A stretch of DNA of 64,000 bases from JBEVJC01 sp040510375 (GCA_040510375.1 JBEVJC010000011.1:17527-81526), one strand, 5' to 3'. Counted from the first letter of the stretch, positions 7,516 through 16,556 are shown. The notes: generated from the sequence alone by a model not told the origin. Numbers and translations: made by a program.

Positions 7516-9936
7516 ATGAAACGGAATACATTGGGCTTGCTGGGCTTGCTACTCTTTCTTACTGTTAATGTTTTTTCGCAGGAAAAAACGGGAGTACTTA
7601 CGGGAAGGGTCGTTACTACCGATGGCAGTCCTGTCCCCGATGTAGTGGTATCGCTGAACTATAAAAACAGATCGGTGATGACAAATGGGGAAGGTCTGTT
7701 TGAATTCGCGAGGCTTGTTTCCGGTAATTATGAATTGACAATCTCCCTGGTGGGTTATGAAACGCAGACACAGGCGGTGACAGTGGAGTCCGGGCGTCTG
7801 AACACGGCATCGGTAGTATTAAAAGTGTCCGACAGGCAACTTGCCGAAGTGGTGGTCAAAAGCGCACAACGCGGATACAAGGTCAGTAAGGTATCCAATT
7901 CACTCCGGCTTCAATCGCCCCTGATTGAAGTGCCACAGAATATCCAGGTGGTGACCGATAAAGTGATCCACGACCAGCAGATCTTTGATATGCTGGAAGG
8001 TATTACCCGTAATGTGAGTGGCGTTACCCGTAGTGAACATTGGGATAACTACGCCAATATCAGCATGCGTGGACAACAGATTGGATCATTCCGTAATGGC
8101 ATGAACGTGCAGATGCCCTGGGGACCGCTGGTAGAAGATATGAGCATGGTTGAGCGCGTTGAATTTGTAAAAGGCCCCGCCGGTTTCATGCTGGCCAATG
8201 GTGAGCCTACCGGATTTTATAATGTAGTCACCAAAAAACCAACGGGTATCAACCGAGGCGAAGCGGGTTTTACCATGGGCAGTTACGATACCTATCGTTC
8301 CACGCTCGATCTTGACGGCAGGTTGAGCAAGGATGGAAAACTCCTGTATCGTTTCAATGTAATGGGGCAACTGAAAAATTCGTTCCGCGATTTCGATTAT
8401 ACCAACCGTTACTCCATTGTACCGGTTCTTACCTATCGCGTTGATGATAAAACATCACTCACCGCAGAGTATACATACCAGTATATGCAGATGGCACTGG
8501 TGGGTGCAGCGTATCTGTTTAGTCCAAATGGGTATGGCGATCTCCCCCGTCATTCAACACTTGCCGAACCCAACCTGGAGCCAACCAATATCAACGATCA
8601 TAGTGTCTACCTGACATTGAATCACGAGCTCAGCAGCAACTGGAAATTCACCACCCAACTTGCCTGGTTTGATTATAAACAGATTGGTTCATCGCAATGG
8701 CCGGCCTACCCGGTGGGCATCGCACCCAATGGTGATGTGACACGTAATATATCTATCTGGGATGCGCGGTCCAAATCCAGGCTGGGACAGGCATTCCTTA
8801 CGGGTGATGTGTCGACCGGTGCCGTCAACCATCGTATTCTTACCGGTATCGATATGGGATACAAAAATTATATGGCCGACTGGTCGCAGTTTATGGATAT
8901 CTATGGATACGGATACGATGATAATGGCGACTATGTTCCCCAACCATTCAATATTTATCATCCTTTGCATGGCAATGTACCGGGAAATGCACTACCGGTG
9001 TTCGACCGCAGTCTGCCGCTGAGTGCCAGGGCTGACGGGAATATTATTTCAGAAAGTTATAGCAGTGTGTATGTCCAGGATGAACTCCGTTTCCTTCGCG
9101 ACAGGTTGCGGCTTACACTTGCGGGGAGATTTACCAATATCAAACAAAGCGCATACGGTACCGCTTCAAAGGATAATCATTTTACTCCAAGAGTGGGGAT
9201 CAGTTACTCGGTTGATGAGTCGGTTTCTGTTTACGGATTATACGACCAGGCATTTGTGCCCCAGCAGGGAGTGGATACCCTGAACAGGACGCTGGTACCG
9301 GTTACGGGTAATAACCTGGAAGCGGGGATCAAGCGCGACTGGTTCGCTGGTAAATGGAATACAACAGCATCCGTGTACCAGATCGTCCGTAACAATGTGG
9401 TGTCGTCCATACCCGGACCTGATTACAAAGTGTTACAGACGGGACAAACCAAAACAAGGGGTATTGAATTTGACCTGCGTGGCGAGATCACGCGCGGGTT
9501 AAACCTCACCTTGAATTATGCGTATACGTTTGCTGAAGTGACCGATGATGTGGACAAAGAAAAAATTGGCGGTGCTGTTCCGGGATCAGGTTTTCCGGAC
9601 CATATCAGCAACGCCTGGCTATCGTACCGACTGCCGCATGGCCGTCTTCATGGCCTTGGATTTTCGCTGGGTTATCAATATCAGGTGGGACGGAATACCT
9701 GGGACTGGGGTACCAATACTGAAGCAAAACAATTACCTGATTATTTCCGCATGGATGGAAATATTTCCTGGCAGAACAGCCGCTATAATATTGCGCTGAA
9801 CGTGAATAATATCCTTGACAGATATCTGTTCCAGGGCGCGCCTTATGAACTGGATAATAATCCTGCCACAACTGAATATTATTACCAGATTGAACCGGGG
9901 GTTAATTTCCGGTTGGGCTTCGGTTACAAATTTTAA
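7516..9936 (+). CDS. TonB-dependent siderophore receptor
   Basis: An 806-residue outer-membrane receptor that takes up a ferric siderophore using TonB energy. Domains: signal peptide (1-21, ending VFSQ), CarboxypepD_reg-like domain (about 25-115, GVLTGRVVTTDGSPVPDV), plug (about 135-240, LIEVPQNIQVVTD, RNVSGVTRSEHWDNYANISMRG, VERVEFVKGPAGFMLANGEP), then a beta-barrel ending in aromatic F (FRLGFGYKF). VPQNIQVV and the GPAG/S motif are typical of FhuE/FoxA-like siderophore receptors rather than SusC, and no SusD follows. The next gene encodes a PepSY membrane protein, which commonly accompanies such receptors. The siderophore type is not predictable here. Confidence 0.94.
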   Translation: MKRNTLGLLGLLLFLTVNVFSQEKTGVLTGRVVTTDGSPVPDVVVSLNYKNRSVMTNGEGLFEFARLVSGNYELTISLVGYETQTQAVTVESGRLNTASVVLKVSDRQLAEVVVKSAQRGYKVSKVSNSLRLQSPLIEVPQNIQVVTDKVIHDQQIFDMLEGITRNVSGVTRSEHWDNYANISMRGQQIGSFRNGMNVQMPWGPLVEDMSMVERVEFVKGPAGFMLANGEPTGFYNVVTKKPTGINRGEAGFTMGSYDTYRSTLDLDGRLSKDGKLLYRFNVMGQLKNSFRDFDYTNRYSIVPVLTYRVDDKTSLTAEYTYQYMQMALVGAAYLFSPNGYGDLPRHSTLAEPNLEPTNINDHSVYLTLNHELSSNWKFTTQLAWFDYKQIGSSQWPAYPVGIAPNGDVTRNISIWDARSKSRLGQAFLTGDVSTGAVNHRILTGIDMGYKNYMADWSQFMDIYGYGYDDNGDYVPQPFNIYHPLHGNVPGNALPVFDRSLPLSARADGNIISESYSSVYVQDELRFLRDRLRLTLAGRFTNIKQSAYGTASKDNHFTPRVGISYSVDESVSVYGLYDQAFVPQQGVDTLNRTLVPVTGNNLEAGIKRDWFAGKWNTTASVYQIVRNNVVSSIPGPDYKVLQTGQTKTRGIEFDLRGEITRGLNLTLNYAYTFAEVTDDVDKEKIGGAVPGSGFPDHISNAWLSYRLPHGRLHGLGFSLGYQYQVGRNTWDWGTNTEAKQLPDYFRMDGNISWQNSRYNIALNVNNILDRYLFQGAPYELDNNPATTEYYYQIEPGVNFRLGFGYKF

Positions 9937-9965
9937 TAACAACAACCTTATAAATTATAATTTAT

Positions 9966-10055
9966 ATGAACAGTAAACTATCACTCCAGTCGCAGGTGTT
10001 TTCAAGCTGGTATTATTGTTCAACCATGATCCTTACGGTGGGTAAACCAAACTAG
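9966..10055 (+). CDS. Possible 29-residue small ORF between receptor and PepSY gene
   Basis: ATG at 9966 opens a 29-codon frame ending TAG at 10055. It contains a W-Y-Y-C-S run in the middle and ends GKPN. It begins 29 bases after the receptor stop and is followed at once by a G/C-rich inverted repeat that precedes the PepSY start at 10114. It could be a leader peptide or a small membrane/secreted peptide, or chance. There is no clear ribosome site, as is normal in this phylum. Function unknown. Confidence 0.35.
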   Translation: MNSKLSLQSQVFSSWYYCSTMILTVGKPN

Positions 10056-10057
10056 GC

Positions 10058-10106
10058 CCCCGTAAATTGTTAAAAAATAACCCTGGCAGTCACATGCGGG
10101 GGTTCA
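10058..10106 (+). promoter_or_regulatory. Inverted repeat ahead of the PepSY gene
   Basis: CCCCCGT near 10058-10064 can pair with ATGCGGGGG at about 10093-10102, closing a loop of about 30 bases that includes an A-rich stretch. It lies right after the small frame at 9966-10055 and about 10 bases before the PepSY start, so it could influence translation or transcription of that gene. No T-run follows, so it is not a standard terminator. Confidence 0.35.
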
Positions 10107-10113
10107 ATATAAA

Positions 10114-11298
10114 ATGATGGCTTTTATAAAAAAAAATAAAAACAAGTTTAAAAAATGGGTGGGTTTGGTACACCTGGTGCTTGGACTCAGTTCAGGCCTT
10201 GTGATAGTACTGCTTGGAATAACGGGATGTATACTTGCCTTTGAACAGGAGATCAGGTATGTAACAGAGCCGGCAGCCTTCACGGAAAAAAAACAAATGT
10301 CGGTGCTGCCACCGACGATACTCCGGGATGCTGCGGAAAAACACCTGTCCGGTAAAAAAGCCAATGATATAGAGTATCCGGGCGAAGGAAGGTCGGCCAT
10401 TGTTTCCTATTACGATGCTGATAATTATATGACTGTTGCTGTAGACCCTTACACAGCTGAGGTTAAAAAAGTAAAAAATATGAACCGTGATTTTTTTCGT
10501 GTTGTTCTTGACGGTCATTTTTACCTCTGGTTACCTCCATCAGTCGGACAACCGGTTATTGCAACCGCAACACTTATTTTCCTAATTATGCTTGTAACCG
10601 GAATCATACTTTGGTGGCCGAAGAACAAAGCTGCTTTGAAACAACGTTTCTCAGTCAAATGGTCGGCCAAATGGCGCAGGCGAAATTATGATCTACACAA
10701 TGTTCCCGGATTTTATATGTCACTAGCGGGAATTATCCTGGCCTGCACAGGACTAGTTTTCGGATTCCAGTGGTTTGCTGATTCCCTGTACTGGGTCACC
10801 AATGGAGGGAAGCCGGCAGCAGAAGCGGTTTATGCCACATCTGATACCATACAGCGGACTGCGGTGCCGGTCAATATTACTGACTCACTCTGGTCTGTGA
10901 CCTATAAGGTTGTCAACGATAAGCAAAGTGTCAGTGTCCATTTCGCGGCCGACCCAACATCTCCCATCGATATTACCATCAACAACCGCCCGGGTACATA
11001 TTACCATACAGATATTTCAAGTTATGATCAGTATTCGGGTGAGCGGTTAATCAACAAGGGCACGTATGCGGGGAAGTTCAGCGAAGCAACACTTGCCGAT
11101 AAAATCAGGCGGATGAATTATGATATCCATGTGGGGGCGGTGCTGGGACTACCTGGAAAAATCCTGATGTTTTGCGCCAGCCTGATTGCTGCCAGCCTGC
11201 CTGTCACCGGATTTTATATCTGGTGGGGGAGGAGAAAGAAAAAGCCGGTCAGGAAATTCTCCGGACCGGCTTCAGACTTAGTTTCTCTACAGCAGTGA
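10114..11298 (+). CDS. PepSY-associated transmembrane protein (PiuB-like)
   Basis: A 394-residue inner-membrane protein of the PepSY_TM/PiuB family, usually co-encoded with siderophore receptors and thought to help reduce or release iron at the inner membrane. Membrane spans are visible near residues 20-42 (VHLVLGLSSGLVIVLLGITG), about 145-168 (VIATATLIFLIMLVTGIILWW), about 200-222 (after NYDLHNVPGFYMSLAG) and about 350-372 near the C-terminus, followed by a basic tail. The conserved His and Arg around RRRNYDLHNVPG and MNYDIHVGAVLGLPGK match the family. It probably shares an iron-uptake unit with the receptor 178 bases upstream. Its 3' end is repeated once in the spacer. Confidence 0.9.
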   Translation: MMAFIKKNKNKFKKWVGLVHLVLGLSSGLVIVLLGITGCILAFEQEIRYVTEPAAFTEKKQMSVLPPTILRDAAEKHLSGKKANDIEYPGEGRSAIVSYYDADNYMTVAVDPYTAEVKKVKNMNRDFFRVVLDGHFYLWLPPSVGQPVIATATLIFLIMLVTGIILWWPKNKAALKQRFSVKWSAKWRRRNYDLHNVPGFYMSLAGIILACTGLVFGFQWFADSLYWVTNGGKPAAEAVYATSDTIQRTAVPVNITDSLWSVTYKVVNDKQSVSVHFAADPTSPIDITINNRPGTYYHTDISSYDQYSGERLINKGTYAGKFSEATLADKIRRMNYDIHVGAVLGLPGKILMFCASLIAASLPVTGFYIWWGRRKKKPVRKFSGPASDLVSLQQ

Positions 11299-11380
11299 TG
11301 ACAGGATGCTGATCATATTCCCGGACCGGTTTCAGCCTGAGATTCTACGATCGGGATAACACCTGTTGAGCAATGATCAG
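11259..11380. repeat. Decayed 60-bp tandem duplication of the PepSY gene 3' end
   Basis: CCGGACCGGC at 11261, inside the last 13 codons of the PepSY gene, recurs as CCGGACCGGT at 11321, followed in both by TTCAG, a CTTAG/CTGAG step, TTCT, and 40-50 bases later GATCA. The first copy spans the stop codon at 11296-11298; the second is noncoding. The two copies have drifted by substitutions and short indels. Confidence 0.75.
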
Positions 11381-11400
11381 GTACTATCCGTTATCTGAAA

Positions 11401-13842
11401 TCAGAATGCCTTTTTTTCCTGCGGTTTTTTTTCAGCGTTCTTTACATATTTATCCATCCATTCCAGTTGTGCCGCCAGAACATGTAATACATTTTCCCGG
11501 CCCGCATATCCATGCGATTCGTAAGGAAGGCTGATATATTGTACTGTACCACCATGTCCCTTGATGGCATTAAACATCCGCTCGCTCTGGATGGGATAGG
11601 TTCCTGTATTATTATCTGCATCGCCATGGATCAGCAGGATCGGTGTTTTGATTTTATCAGCATTCGCAAACGGGCTCATGGCATTGTACAGATCAGGTGC
11701 CTGCCAGTAGGTACGGTCTTCGTTCTGGAAACCAAATGGAGTCAGTGACCGGTTGTATGCACCGCTACGGGCAATACCTGCTTTAAACAGGTTGGTATGT
11801 GCCAGCAGATTCGCGGTCATGAATGCTCCATAACTATGACCCCCTACTGCAACGCGGTTGCTGTCGCCCACACCAAGTGCAGAAAGTTTTTCAATTGCCG
11901 CTCTTGCATTCATTGTCAGTTGTTCGATAAAATTATCATTTGGTTTTCGCGAAATGTCAGTTGCAACAATCGGCATTTCGGCATTGTTGAGAACCGCATA
12001 ACCCTGAGTTACATAAAAAACAGGTGAGCCACCATTTAACAGGGTGAAACGATGTTCGCTGCCACGTATCTGTGCAGCGTCAGCTGCAGAATTATATTCA
12101 GCCGGGTAGGCCCAGATAATCACGGGCAGTGGACCATCCTTAACTGCATTGTAATTTTTTGGAAGGTACAGGTCGCCGGTAAGATCCACACCATCTGCCC
12201 GCTTGTACTGGATTTTTTCCTTTGTAACCCCGTCCAGTTGCGGATAAGGATTGGTAAAACTGGTTAGCTGCCTGTCAGCGATTTTCTTTTTAAGATCCTT
12301 CATCCAGTAATCGGGCATGATACTTTCCGATTCGCGACGGGTAACAAGTGTCAGGCCCACCGGATCCAGCACTTTTACCACGGTTTCAAAACTCCCTTCG
12401 CTGCAGCGCCATAAGATGTCGGATTTTTTTGTTGAAAGATCATAGGACATTAAAAAAGGAAGGTCACCTTTTGGTGAACTGCCGGCCGTGTTGTTAAACA
12501 GGATGGTATTCCCGTTACCGGTTAGTAACAACACTTCCTTGCCGTATCGGTTGGGCGCAGTCACCGGGAAACCCGGATTACTATATGCATCCGTTGTATT
12601 GCGGCTTATTAGTTTTTCAATCTGTCCGGTGCTGCCATTATAGAGATCCAGTTGAATCGTTTGTTTACCGGTCAGGCCCTGCATAACAATAGCATGGGTT
12701 GAGTCGCCCCAGGTAACACCGCGGAACCGCATTTTGGTTTTAAATAATTCTTTTGGCTCACCGGTAAATGGCGCAGCGATGGCGAGCACCAGATCATGGT
12801 ATTCTACTTTGGTGCGGATGAGTCCGCTGTCGAGTGGTTGAACCCAGACAATCGTTGATGGTTCATCGTCCTTCCATTCATAACCACGCCTTACATTGGC
12901 AACATTATCATTTCCACTGGGTGCAGTTTCTGATGAAGGGATTTCTGCAAGTTTCGCCACTGCTTTACCATTGAGATCTGTTACGGTTATGGTTGCCGGA
13001 AATCCGCTGTAAGGTACCAGGTAAGAGAAGGGCGTCTGGATAGTACGGGTGAGCAGGTATTTTTTATCAGGAGATACAGCAATAGAAACATAGATAGCAG
13101 GTACGCCAAGTTTTGTTTCAATACCACGGGTATTTTTTATCAGTTGGGTACTGGCAAAGAAAGCGAAGAGCTGTTCATCGAACGGCGACTTGATCATGTC
13201 CTGGTAAGTTGGCCTGGGTGATGCCTTACCCTGGTTTTCCTGGATGGATGGCCCCCTGGGTACAGGTGGCCTGGAAGGTGCTGCAGAAGCGGGTTTCAAC
13301 GTTCCGCGGTAGAGGATCGTTTCGTCATTGAACCAGAGATAGGAACCGGTTAAAGTGTTTAATGGTGTTTTATTAATCCGGCTTGCCCTGGCAGTTGCTA
13401 CGTCAATAACGTAGAGGTCAACCTGCGAAGCCGTGGTATTTGTGAAGGCGATTTTTTTTTCGCCCGGACTCCAGCTGGTTGCTGATGCATAAAGTGGCGA
13501 TGGCAATCCGGTAATATTAACCAGCCTGCCGGTTTTTATATTTTTTAGATACAGGTTAGTGATGAAGTTCTGCCTGCTGGGCGCAAAATTGGAGGGGTTG
13601 ATCCGCAGGCCCGCGATCTTCCACTCAGGCCTTGCCAGTTCTTCCACCGAAGGATAACTGCTGCTCTCGGTGAATAACATCCATTCTCCCCGATCGTCAA
13701 TACTGACGGCGGGAGTAGGTTTTGCAAGCAACATATCGGCAATTGCCTTCGGCGGTGTTTTATAATTGCCGTCGTCCTGCGCGGGAAGCAGAGTGGGGGA
13801 AATCAGGACAAGGAAAAGGGGAACAAGTTTGTTCAATCTCAT
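11401..13842 (-). CDS. Secreted S9 family serine peptidase (prolyl oligopeptidase/acylaminoacyl-peptidase type)
   Basis: An 813-residue exported peptidase. A signal peptide ends at about residue 21 (LLPAQ). A long N-terminal beta-propeller region precedes an alpha/beta-hydrolase domain. The catalytic Ser sits in VGGHSYGAFMTAN, the Asp in LLIHGDADNNTGTYP and the His in YESHGYAGRENVLH, in the right order and spacing. It likely trims oligopeptides in the periplasm. The GHSYG motif and propeller resemble glutamyl-endopeptidase-like and DPP-IV-like members, so exact specificity is open. It stands alone. A second S9 enzyme, of the classical prolyl oligopeptidase group, is at 49105-51234. Confidence 0.92.
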   Translation of the reverse strand: MRLNKLVPLFLVLISPTLLPAQDDGNYKTPPKAIADMLLAKPTPAVSIDDRGEWMLFTESSSYPSVEELARPEWKIAGLRINPSNFAPSRQNFITNLYLKNIKTGRLVNITGLPSPLYASATSWSPGEKKIAFTNTTASQVDLYVIDVATARASRINKTPLNTLTGSYLWFNDETILYRGTLKPASAAPSRPPVPRGPSIQENQGKASPRPTYQDMIKSPFDEQLFAFFASTQLIKNTRGIETKLGVPAIYVSIAVSPDKKYLLTRTIQTPFSYLVPYSGFPATITVTDLNGKAVAKLAEIPSSETAPSGNDNVANVRRGYEWKDDEPSTIVWVQPLDSGLIRTKVEYHDLVLAIAAPFTGEPKELFKTKMRFRGVTWGDSTHAIVMQGLTGKQTIQLDLYNGSTGQIEKLISRNTTDAYSNPGFPVTAPNRYGKEVLLLTGNGNTILFNNTAGSSPKGDLPFLMSYDLSTKKSDILWRCSEGSFETVVKVLDPVGLTLVTRRESESIMPDYWMKDLKKKIADRQLTSFTNPYPQLDGVTKEKIQYKRADGVDLTGDLYLPKNYNAVKDGPLPVIIWAYPAEYNSAADAAQIRGSEHRFTLLNGGSPVFYVTQGYAVLNNAEMPIVATDISRKPNDNFIEQLTMNARAAIEKLSALGVGDSNRVAVGGHSYGAFMTANLLAHTNLFKAGIARSGAYNRSLTPFGFQNEDRTYWQAPDLYNAMSPFANADKIKTPILLIHGDADNNTGTYPIQSERMFNAIKGHGGTVQYISLPYESHGYAGRENVLHVLAAQLEWMDKYVKNAEKKPQEKKAF

Positions 13843-13937
13843 GTTGTTGTTGGTTTTTGGTTGAGGAATGTTTGGCCAATAACCTCCCGGCCGGCAGTCA
13901 GCCGATGCAGGAATTACAGGTCCGACGGTACCCGGCC

Positions 13938-14219
13938 TCAGGCCAGTACGTCGTTAAAATCTGACGTCTTTTGGAAGACCGATCTTGCGAAACTGCAAAG
14001 TGGGATAATTTTGATATCATGTTCACGTGCGTATTCCACCCCATGGTGCACCAGCTGGAGCCCCACTTTTTTACCCTTCAGGCTATCATTCACTTCAGTA
14101 TGTTCAATGATCATCTGGCCGGGAGAAGCCATGGTATAGACCATCTCCGCAAGGATATTGCCCTCTTCTTCCACATAAAACATTCCTTTAGAACCCGCGG
14201 TTTTGTGCTGGATAAGCAT
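13938..14219 (-). CDS. Small GNAT-like N-acetyltransferase (NATD1/YidJ-type)
   Basis: A 93-residue protein of the short Acetyltransf_CG (NATD1-like) group. The acetyl-CoA binding part is seen in EHTEVNDSLKGKKVGLQLVHHGVEYAREHDIKIIPLCSFARSVF (residues ~39-82, motif G-K-K-V-G). Members are single-domain and about 90-100 residues, so the gene is full length. Substrate unknown in the whole family. It lies upstream of and divergent from the trp leader; the two starts are about 95 bases apart. Confidence 0.85.
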   Translation of the reverse strand: MLIQHKTAGSKGMFYVEEEGNILAEMVYTMASPGQMIIEHTEVNDSLKGKKVGLQLVHHGVEYAREHDIKIIPLCSFARSVFQKTSDFNDVLA

Positions 14220-14276
14220 GAATTGAGATTTTGAGATTATTCAAACAGAATGGTAATTAAAGTTAAAATTTAAATA

Positions 14277-14308
14277 TTTGCTGGATTAAAATTTCTTGAG
14301 CATCTTTG
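14277..14308 (+). promoter_or_regulatory. trp operon promoter (Bacteroidota -33/-7 type)
   Basis: TTTG at 14277-14280 is followed after exactly 20 bases by CATCTTTG at 14301-14308, one mismatch from the TAnnTTTG -7 consensus of this phylum. Transcription would start about 14312-14315, at or next to the ATG of the leader peptide, giving a leaderless or nearly leaderless message. Confidence 0.65.
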
Positions 14309-14314
14309 CCCATC

Positions 14315-14377
14315 ATGAATAGAAACACAAATAATCAACAATGGTGGTGGCAGTCAGACGCTGAACGGGGTTTGTAA
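14315..14377 (+). CDS. trpL: trp leader peptide (three consecutive Trp codons)
   Basis: ATG at 14315 opens a 20-codon frame ending TAA at 14375-14377. Codons 10-12 are TGG TGG TGG (14342-14350), a classic sensor of charged tRNA-Trp. The end of the frame (14366-14372, CGGGGTT) is also one arm of the antiterminator, so ribosome position decides the fold. It lies 85 bases before trpE, inside the only transcript start region I can find for the trp operon. Chance is very unlikely given the Trp run, the matching RNA arms and the gene downstream. Confidence 0.93.
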   Translation: MNRNTNNQQWWWQSDAERGL

Positions 14378-14436
14378 TGCCATTACTTTATTTATAAGGT
14401 AGTAGAACCCCGGATTCAATCCGGGGTTTTTGTTTT
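14366..14436 (+). terminator. trp attenuator (antiterminator and terminator)
   Basis: Terminator: ACCCCGGAT (14407-14415) pairs with ATCCGGGGT (14419-14427), loop TCA, then T5-G-T5. Antiterminator: CGGGGTT (14366-14372), at the end of the leader frame, pairs with AACCCCG (14406-14412), which is the left arm of the terminator; a small GTAAT/ATTAC hairpin (14374-14386) nests inside. A ribosome stalled at the Trp codons (14342-14350) leaves 14366-14372 free and allows antitermination. A ribosome reaching the stop covers it and the terminator forms. Confidence 0.92.
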
Positions 14437-14462
14437 TAAAAAGGGGGAAGTAGAAACAGTTT

Positions 14463-15881
14463 ATGAGAACAATAGAAGTTCACACAGAATGCAGGCGTTT
14501 GCTCGCCGATATTTATACTCCGGTCGGGATCTACCTCCGGTTGCGCGACAGGTTCCGTGATACTATCCTGCTGGAGAGTACCGACTCGCACGCTGCAGAA
14601 AACAGTTATTCGTTCATCTGCATCAATGCCATCGGCGGCATCGAAATCAGTGATACCGGGAGTATCGAGACCAAGATCCCCGGCGACCCGCCAAAGCGCA
14701 TGGAGCTGAAAGATCCCCAGGCTGTACCCGCACTGGTATGGGAGTACATGTCGCGATTTAAAATGGTGGAAAGCAACAGGAAGGAAGCGCGTTTTGCACA
14801 GGGCCTGTTCGGTTATACCGCTTATGATGCGGTCCGTTTTTTTGATACCATCGGACTGGAAACACATCCCGGTACTCCGGTGATTCCATTAATGCGTTAC
14901 CGGTTTTATCAATATGTAATTGCATTTAATCATTTTAATGACGAACTGTTTATATGCGAAAACAGGATTGCAGGAATAGAAAGTGATCTTGAAAAACTGG
15001 AATCACTGATCCGCAGTAAGGATGTACCGGTGTATCCTTTTTCATTAAAGGATGGCGAGCGCTCCAATATGACCGATGAAGATTACCGGGAAATGGTGAC
15101 CAGGGGGATCCGGAGTTGCAAAAGGGGCGATGTATTCCAGATCGTACTCAGCCGCCGTTTCGAACAATCGTTCCAGGGTGATGAATTCAATGTTTACCGT
15201 GCATTACGTAGTATCAATCCATCTCCCTATTTGTTTTTCTTCGACTATGGCGACTACAAATTAATGGGCTCTTCACCTGAAGCGCAGCTGCTGGTAAAAA
15301 ACCAGAAGGCTGTACTGCATCCCATTGCAGGTACATTCAGGCGGACGGGCGATGAGGATCTTGATAAAATAGAAACGGCAAGACTATTACTCGATGCCAA
15401 AGAAAATGCCGAGCATGTAATGCTGGTGGATCTGGCGCGTAATGATCTGAGTCGCGTGTGTGACGATGTGAAGGTTGGCAAATTCAGGGAAGTGCAGTAT
15501 TTCTCGCATGTGATCCACCTGGTGAGTGAGGTAACGGGAATGGTAAGAAAAGAAACCAATCCTTTCGACCTGATGGCCCGCACATTTCCTGCAGGCACAC
15601 TCAGCGGCGCACCAAAGTTCAGGGCCATGGAACTGATCGATGAATATGAGCCAACTGCCCGTTCGTATTATGGTGGGGCAATCGGTTTTATGGGATTTGA
15701 TGGGAGTTGTAACCATGCTATCATGATCCGTACATTCCTGAGCCGTCAGAATACCCTGACCTACCAGGCAGGCGCGGGGGTTGTAGCAGCGAGTGTACCG
15801 GAAAATGAATTACAGGAAGTGAATAATAAACTGGGCGCATTGAAAAAAGCCATTGCAACAGCAGTGAGTATTGGACAGTAA
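14463..15881 (+). CDS. trpE: Anthranilate synthase component I
   Basis: A 472-residue large subunit of anthranilate synthase, which converts chorismate to anthranilate with ammonia from TrpG. The N-terminal domain has LLES (residues 36-39), the conserved tryptophan feedback-binding motif, so allosteric inhibition is expected. The C-terminal chorismate-binding domain shows FQIVLSRRFEQ, GSSPEAQL, HPIAGTFRRTGDEDLD, EHVMLVDLARNDL and FPAGTLSGAPKFRAMELI. Length is typical. It is the first structural gene after the attenuator. The next gene is the glutamine amidotransferase TrpG, not fused. Confidence 0.97.
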   Translation: MRTIEVHTECRRLLADIYTPVGIYLRLRDRFRDTILLESTDSHAAENSYSFICINAIGGIEISDTGSIETKIPGDPPKRMELKDPQAVPALVWEYMSRFKMVESNRKEARFAQGLFGYTAYDAVRFFDTIGLETHPGTPVIPLMRYRFYQYVIAFNHFNDELFICENRIAGIESDLEKLESLIRSKDVPVYPFSLKDGERSNMTDEDYREMVTRGIRSCKRGDVFQIVLSRRFEQSFQGDEFNVYRALRSINPSPYLFFFDYGDYKLMGSSPEAQLLVKNQKAVLHPIAGTFRRTGDEDLDKIETARLLLDAKENAEHVMLVDLARNDLSRVCDDVKVGKFREVQYFSHVIHLVSEVTGMVRKETNPFDLMARTFPAGTLSGAPKFRAMELIDEYEPTARSYYGGAIGFMGFDGSCNHAIMIRTFLSRQNTLTYQAGAGVVAASVPENELQEVNNKLGALKKAIATAVSIGQ

Positions 15882-15907
15882 CCCCATTAACAATAAAAAC
15901 AGAGATC

Positions 15908-16483
15908 GTGACCCGCATACTGGTTTTTGATAATTATGATTCGTTTACGTACAACCTGGTACACCTGGTGGAGAAGATCACCCATATAAAAGTGGAGGTT
16001 TTCCGCAATGATGAGATACCACTGGAAAAAATCAGGGACTACGACAAGATCATTCTCTCACCGGGTCCGGGCATTCCCACCGAAGCCGGCCTGCTGCTGG
16101 ATGTGATAAAGGAATATGCACCCACCAAATCGATATTGGGTGTGTGCCTTGGCCATCAGGCTATCGGTGAGGCTTTCGGTGGAACGCTGTTTAACCTGTC
16201 GACCGTATATCATGGTGTTGCCACACCCATCGGATTGAATGAAGAAGGAAGGGCAAGTGCGTTGTTTGCGGGACTGGGCCCCGATATTGAGGTAGGTCGT
16301 TATCATAGCTGGGTCATCAACCCGGAAGGATTTCCAGCTAGCCTGGAGATCACAGCCACAGATGCCAGTGGTCATATTATGGCCCTGCAACATAAAGAAT
16401 ATGATGTGCAGGGTGTGCAATTCCATCCGGAAAGTGTGCTGACTCCGGAAGGTGAGAAGATCCTGGCGAATTGGTTGAAATAA
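15908..16483 (+). CDS. trpG: Anthranilate synthase component II (glutamine amidotransferase)
   Basis: A 191-residue class I glutamine amidotransferase that supplies ammonia to TrpE. It shows FDNYDSFTYNLVHLVE at the start, LSPGPGIP, the nucleophile elbow GVCLGHQAIGEAFGG with the catalytic Cys, and VQFHPESVLTPEG with catalytic His and Glu. The only suitable start is GTG at 15908, which gives the family N-terminus exactly. It has the usual length for a free TrpG and lies 26 bases after trpE. Confidence 0.96.
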   Translation: MTRILVFDNYDSFTYNLVHLVEKITHIKVEVFRNDEIPLEKIRDYDKIILSPGPGIPTEAGLLLDVIKEYAPTKSILGVCLGHQAIGEAFGGTLFNLSTVYHGVATPIGLNEEGRASALFAGLGPDIEVGRYHSWVINPEGFPASLEITATDASGHIMALQHKEYDVQGVQFHPESVLTPEGEKILANWLK

Positions 16484-16556
16484 ATCAGCGTGACTTAAAT
16501 GCATGTTGTATTGAAAATGTCGGGAAATTTTTTGCGGGGACGATAATAATATAAAG

